Source: a virus. Taken from it: a stretch of 43,084 nt of DNA. The DNA is taken from IMG/VR virus record IMGVR_UViG_3300026274_000083, positions 1 to 43,084 of that record. One strand, written 5' to 3'. This document shows, one piece after another, positions 39,804-43,084 of this stretch. Position 1 is the first letter of the stretch, and the number at the start of each line of letters is the position of its first letter. The notes under the pieces were generated by a model. That model worked only from the letters and a program-made list of their open reading frames with translations. It was not told the DNA's origin and did not search any database. The position numbers and the translations under genes were made by a program.

Positions 39804-40211
39804 TCATTTAAATGCATCAATTAAGAATGATCCATATGCCCATATTAATGTTCCTGATACCATAAATGAAACACCAAATACCTCGTCGGATATTATATTG
39901 TCGACCCAGGCCTCCTGCTCTTTGGTTATGATAGCTGTTCCGAACGGTGTTGCGCCTGCCAGTTTGTTATAGAGATTTAATTTTGGAATTTTAAGGTGAA
40001 AATTTAGACTGTATTTGATGTTGAGAAACAGGCCGGCGATAGTAACTATTGCACCAGAGCAGGAGAACAATGCTGGAATTTTTGCGAGCACTTCGATGGC
40101 AAAAGAAGCGGCAGAAAAAGTAAGGCAGAAAATAAGCGACCTCTTTCTATCGAAGAAAATGTAAATTATCAGCAGGAAAATATACTTTCTAGATTGTGCA
40201 AATAAGTTCAT
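39804..40211 (-). CDS. Small multi-pass membrane protein of unknown function
   Basis: A 135-residue AT-rich gene. Hydrophobic segments: about 9-20, 26-44, 48-63 and 110-131. AAGGA precedes the start at 40211. It follows the FRG gene on the same strand after 84 bases, so both may be co-transcribed. No family recognised. It may be the membrane partner of the FRG protein. Confidence 0.55.
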   Translation of the reverse strand: MNLFAQSRKYIFLLIIYIFFDRKRSLIFCLTFSAASFAIEVLAKIPALFSCSGAIVTIAGLFLNIKYSLNFHLKIPKLNLYNKLAGATPFGTAIITKEQEAWVDNIISDEVFGVSFMVSGTLIWAYGSFLIDAFK

Positions 40212-40295
40212 TTTTTTTCCTTGTTGTAAGAGTGCTGAGTAAGTAGTGGTTGAACTGGCGAAAACATAGTTTTTGTCAGGCTAATGGGCGTATTG

Positions 40296-41273
40296 TTATG
40301 GGATATATTCAGACGAATATAAATTTTTAATTTCTCGTGCCTGATATTCCATTTCCGGGAATAGAGTTGCTTCTCTGATGCCTAAATGCTCAAGCTCTTT
40401 AAGCAATAAGCGTTTATTTTTTGCCAGTATTGTTATTTTCATAAGTGAATTGCCTGCATAGTGATTCTGTTCCATATCTGCAATAGGAATGAATTCCTTC
40501 CCGTCAATAAACATTCCTCCGTGAAAAGTAAAAAATCCATGTTGCTGCCGGATTCTAGGATTTAGGTGGGGCGCATTAAATGGAACGATATTGGAAAATG
40601 CTCGTTTAATATCTTGATATATGAATGGTATTGGTGTTCCTTCGTGATCTACTGTGTTCGGGAGATTCGTCCGCAATGCTAAACTTTCAAAGTTCTCACT
40701 GCTACCTGTAGATAAACCTGTGAAGCGTGCGCGGATAGATATATTGCTTTTAATGTCTCCGATTCTAAATCTATTTAACAGGGTTTCGTCGTCAACCAGT
40801 TGGGGGAGGTCGTAAATGATTTTTCTAAAAAAATCACTCCTGGATCTTTCCTGAACTTGCATCTCAAGAATCTCATTAAAACGATAGTCTCTTTCCATGT
40901 ATGTAGGATCAAATACGTATAGAGCGCCATCCAGGTCTTCGTTTGATACACAGCAGAAATACAACCCAATCAGAAGATTGCTCGACCAGTCGAGTAATCG
41001 TGTCGGGAGTCCATAGTGTTGCATTAATGTTAGCCATTCATATGTGGTCTTGTGACTAGATGAATGGTCGGGGTATCTCCGTTTGAACTCTTCAAACATT
41101 TTATGCTCGTCAAATTTAACTCCATGTCTCTCACCTTGTCTGAATATACTTGGAAGTAACTTGTGCTTGTGGTCTGATTGGCCGCGAAACCACGTTGTCT
41201 TGTGGCTTTTTGCGTGACTCTGCAAAAGGGAAGTGATAGAACTTATTGTTCCGTCAGCAATTACTTCATTCAT
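40296..41273 (-). CDS. FRG-domain protein
   Basis: A 325-residue protein. The FRG domain is clear: TTWFRGQSDHKHKLLPSIFRQ (27-46), FEEFKRRYP and YEWLTLMQHYGLPTRLLDWSSNLLIGLYF (78-106). FRG domains resemble ADP-ribosyltransferase folds by comparative work, but direct enzymatic proof is limited to few members. FRG genes are frequently found in prophage and island accessory regions. The C-terminal half has no recognised domain. Start 41273 follows a GGGAG site; the upstream reading to 41465 overlaps another gene. AT-rich compared with phage core genes. Confidence 0.82.
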   Translation of the reverse strand: MNEVIADGTISSITSLLQSHAKSHKTTWFRGQSDHKHKLLPSIFRQGERHGVKFDEHKMFEEFKRRYPDHSSSHKTTYEWLTLMQHYGLPTRLLDWSSNLLIGLYFCCVSNEDLDGALYVFDPTYMERDYRFNEILEMQVQERSRSDFFRKIIYDLPQLVDDETLLNRFRIGDIKSNISIRARFTGLSTGSSENFESLALRTNLPNTVDHEGTPIPFIYQDIKRAFSNIVPFNAPHLNPRIRQQHGFFTFHGGMFIDGKEFIPIADMEQNHYAGNSLMKITILAKNKRLLLKELEHLGIREATLFPEMEYQAREIKNLYSSEYIP

Positions 41274-41355
41274 TGAGGTGCTCCCGTCGGGTGAAATTGC
41301 GTATTGGCAATTGTTAGGCTTACCGGCTGCGATCCTGAAATGGTATCGAAGAGGC

Positions 41356-41571
41356 TTAGCCGGCACTCGAGCCCTTGAGTTTGGCCGAGCCCTGTTTGAT
41401 GTGGCCGGCGTTTTCACCAATAGTCTCCAGCGCGCTGCGGACATTATCCCCAACCTCTGACGCACCCTGCTGTTCGACTTGCAGTGTCAGCTCCATCAAA
41501 GCGGCCTCAAGGGCCAGCTGGTTGGTGTACATCCTCTCCAGCACATCCGACAACGAATAGTCACCTAGCAT
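41356..41571 (-). CDS. Small helical phage protein, unknown
   Basis: A 71-residue protein beginning MLGDYSLSDVLERMYTNQLALEAALMELTLQVEQQG, predicted to be two helices with coiled-coil character. Preceded by GGAG at good distance. Similar small ORFs sit near the ends of other Pseudomonas prophages; the role is unknown. GC-rich again, unlike the FRG gene beside it. Confidence 0.6.
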   Translation of the reverse strand: MLGDYSLSDVLERMYTNQLALEAALMELTLQVEQQGASEVGDNVRSALETIGENAGHIKQGSAKLKGSSAG

Positions 41572-41789
41572 GGCGTCGACTCCTTTCGAGAAAAGTACAA
41601 GCATAGTACCGGTAGTGCCCTTGTCAGGCAGTAATAGCGGCTTGCTTAGAAATTGCTACAAAGCGAGGAGATTAAGGCGGGTTAGCCAAGCTGGCTGGTG
41701 CGTTGGAGGAGGGCTACGCCCAATCCATCATTGGCCAGAGGTCTCGGTCTGAGAGCTACACTCCTGGATGCAGATATCGGGGTCTAGCT

Positions 41790-41995
41790 ATGAAGCGTTT
41801 GGTGGAGTTGATTGAGGCAGGCGAGCGTTGGTTCAGCAAGCCGTCGATGCATTGAGGAAGTACCATGAGTCTCAAGCTGCGAACGGCCCAGCAGAGGAGG
41901 TGGAGCGCCTGCGCCGAGAAGCGGAGTCGCTCTATCAGGCGGTTACGGATTACCAACTGCGTGTGTTAGGTGCCCCTTCGGCAACTCACCACTAA
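41790..41995 (+). pseudogene. Frameshifted small phage gene
   Basis: The first frame reads MKRLVELIEAGERWFSKPSMH and stops at about 41855. From 41828 a different frame reads LVQQAVDALRKYHES and then EEVERLRREAESLYQAVTDYQLRVLGAPSATHH up to the TAA at 41993-41995. Joining them after GER gives one smooth helical protein of about 68 residues, so one base has probably been lost near 41827. I recall similar intact ORFs in Pseudomonas prophages. Confidence 0.55.
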
Positions 41996-42382
41996 GAATC
42001 AGTCGGTCACGAGGATGGGGCAAAAATGGGGCAAACCATACGCCAAACCATGCCATTCAATGCCCGCTATGCGTTTCTGCAAGCGGGCAAGGATGGGCGT
42101 TACAGCCAGCAGTCACGGGCATTTCCTACCCAGGTCACCACATACCCCAGCACAATCGGAGTGTGCCCAATCTGTTGCGTCGACCGGTTGAATCCACAAC
42201 CCATAGCAGTCGGTGGCGACAGGCAGAAATCGGCCAGCAGCGGACACTCAAGATGTCTACGAAACTAGGGGTGATTCATACCGACGTGTTGGCGAGATCG
42301 TAAAGCCAAAAAAATGATTTCAATAATCTATGAATGTTAGAGATAATGAAATAACAAAATCAGCCAAACATAGCGATTTATT
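41996..42382. other. Gap with 11-bp-period direct repeat (attachment region candidate)
   Basis: No credible gene in 387 bp. ATGGGGCAAA occurs twice in tandem (42015-42024 and 42026-42035, period 11). Such paired repeats are often seen beside phage attachment sites as integrase or excisionase arm sites. No tRNA is visible, and no matching core was found near the integrase. From about 42290 the DNA turns AT-rich. Confidence 0.35.
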
Positions 42383-43084
42383 ATGACTAAACAGGTGGCA
42401 CCACAACAAAATCATTTCGACGGCGACGCTTTGCTTACCATAAGGGAGAGCGTGAGAGCCTTTCAGAAACTCGACTTGGCCTACATCGCGGCCGGTGGAG
42501 CAATCGTCACTGCTTTCAAACTCGGCAGCACCGATATCATCGAAATGACAGCACAACTTTGGATCGCGGTTCTAGCCATCCTCGTCTTGCTTGCATATGA
42601 CACCATCTTAGAGAAAGTCATATTCTTGGACTGGATCGCCTCCCAACAACAAAGCGGTAAAAGACTTTCCAGCAAAATAGTTATAGGAGCCATCTCGGCA
42701 CAGCCAATAATTCATCTAGCATTCATCTCTATCTTAGTAACTGGCGGCTTGGGCTACGCTCTAGGTTCCAACAGCAGGATACAAATCTACAAAGGCGAAG
42801 CCGCCATTCAAGTCGCCGTCGAACATTTTCTTATAAAAGAAAAGCGTCTACCGAGCAGCATTGAAGAACTGGAAAGTAAGTCCCCATACACGACAAAATA
42901 TTTTGAATTGATAGGCCGATCAGAAATTCGAATCGAAAGCTCCACTGACGCTGTAGAAAAATATCGCATAACGTTCCCTGGAAGGGATGGCAAGATTGGC
43001 ACACCCGATGATGAAACAGTTACTGCTGCGATTAATCTTACAAAGATGTACGAAGAGATGAGGTCGAGTAAAAAAGGAGATTGA
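42383..43084 (+). CDS. Membrane protein with pseudopilin-like C-terminus
   Basis: A 233-residue protein. Hydrophobic helices lie at about 33-49 (LAYIAAGGAIVTAFKLG), 60-76 (LWIAVLAILVLLAYDTIL) and 98-126. The C-terminal third (about 145-225) has VEHFLIKEKRLPSSIEELE and GRDGKIGTPDDE, recalling the C-terminal layout of GspG-type pseudopilins. No clear ribosome site is seen. Lower GC and different codon use than the phage. It may be host or island; function unknown. Confidence 0.55.
   Translation: MTKQVAPQQNHFDGDALLTIRESVRAFQKLDLAYIAAGGAIVTAFKLGSTDIIEMTAQLWIAVLAILVLLAYDTILEKVIFLDWIASQQQSGKRLSSKIVIGAISAQPIIHLAFISILVTGGLGYALGSNSRIQIYKGEAAIQVAVEHFLIKEKRLPSSIEELESKSPYTTKYFELIGRSEIRIESSTDAVEKYRITFPGRDGKIGTPDDETVTAAINLTKMYEEMRSSKKGD

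Noticed and set aside
42026-42268. 80-codon plus ORF in the right-hand gap
   Set aside because: It begins inside the direct repeat, lacks a ribosome site, and its translation has no protein-like hydrophobic pattern.
1674-42380. Attachment core as a direct repeat at both ends
   Set aside because: By eye no shared stretch of 12 or more bases was found between 1674-1720 and the right-hand gaps. An exact repeat search would be needed, so no attL/attR is annotated.
1-43084. CRISPR arrays, rRNA, intact insertion sequences
   Set aside because: No regularly spaced direct repeats, no rRNA-like sequence and no transposase frame were seen on either strand.

Overview
The window is an almost complete temperate phage genome integrated in a Pseudomonas-like gammaproteobacterium. 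Gene content, GC-rich codon use and the phage protein families (a PrtN-like regulator, a LydA-type holin, a Mu-like contractile tail on an HK97-type head) resemble prophages of the Pseudomonas fluorescens/putida/aeruginosa groups. The species cannot be fixed from sequence alone. The head/tail combination is like that of Shigella phage SfV: HK97-style capsid genes followed by a Mu-style sheathed tail.

Layout. 1-1673: a coupled HipA-like kinase gene and a HIRAN-domain gene, of lower GC, just outside the integrase. 1713-2924: tyrosine integrase (minus strand), overlapping an excisionase. 2921-9069: a long minus-strand early operon with many ATGA stop/start overlaps, encoding excisionase, an 18-residue mini-ORF, a LytTR-DHH phosphoesterase fusion, an HD hydrolase, a membrane coiled-coil protein, a DUF2303 protein, small unknowns, a PrtN-like activator, a stand-alone KilAC domain and a dNMP kinase. 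It is driven by a near-consensus promoter at 9104-9132. 9218-10266: the immunity switch (S24 repressor, minus; lambda-Cro-like protein, plus). 10404-14592: plus-strand CII-like regulator, DksA/TraR zinc finger, PrimPol-helicase, a repeat-rich non-coding stretch, and a Q-type antiterminator candidate. 14726-14751: terminator that the late transcript would have to pass. 14920-23890: holin, HNH nuclease, terminase, portal, protease, capsid and connectors. 23949-24521: an exported protein of unknown function inserted in the structural operon. 24585-36651: tail genes in Mu order, including a -1 frameshift in the tail assembly chaperone, ending in a fibre gene and its chaperone. 36753-37696: SleB-type endolysin and nested Rz/Rz1 spanins. 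37846-38640: orphan Dam-type methylase.

Right end (38641-43084): an accessory segment, AT-rich between about 39.7 and 41.3 kb. It carries a SLATT/Pycsar-like two-helix membrane protein, a small multi-pass membrane protein and an FRG-domain protein, all on the minus strand. This looks like a moron or defence cassette, although that function is inferred. Beyond it lie a small phage gene, a frameshifted small phage gene, a stretch with an 11-bp-period direct repeat that may mark the right attachment region, and a membrane protein ending at the window edge. No duplicated attachment core could be found by eye.

The most unusual signal is a 9-base element, CTCTCACCA, present in early leaders on both strands (9082-9090, 6668-6676 and 5808-5816 read on minus; 10283-10291 read on plus). 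In three of the four cases it lies in the loop of a perfect hairpin with an unrelated stem. The arrangement, in the leftward leader and between cro and the CII-like gene, recalls lambda nut sites and suggests a shared RNA-level control of both early transcripts.
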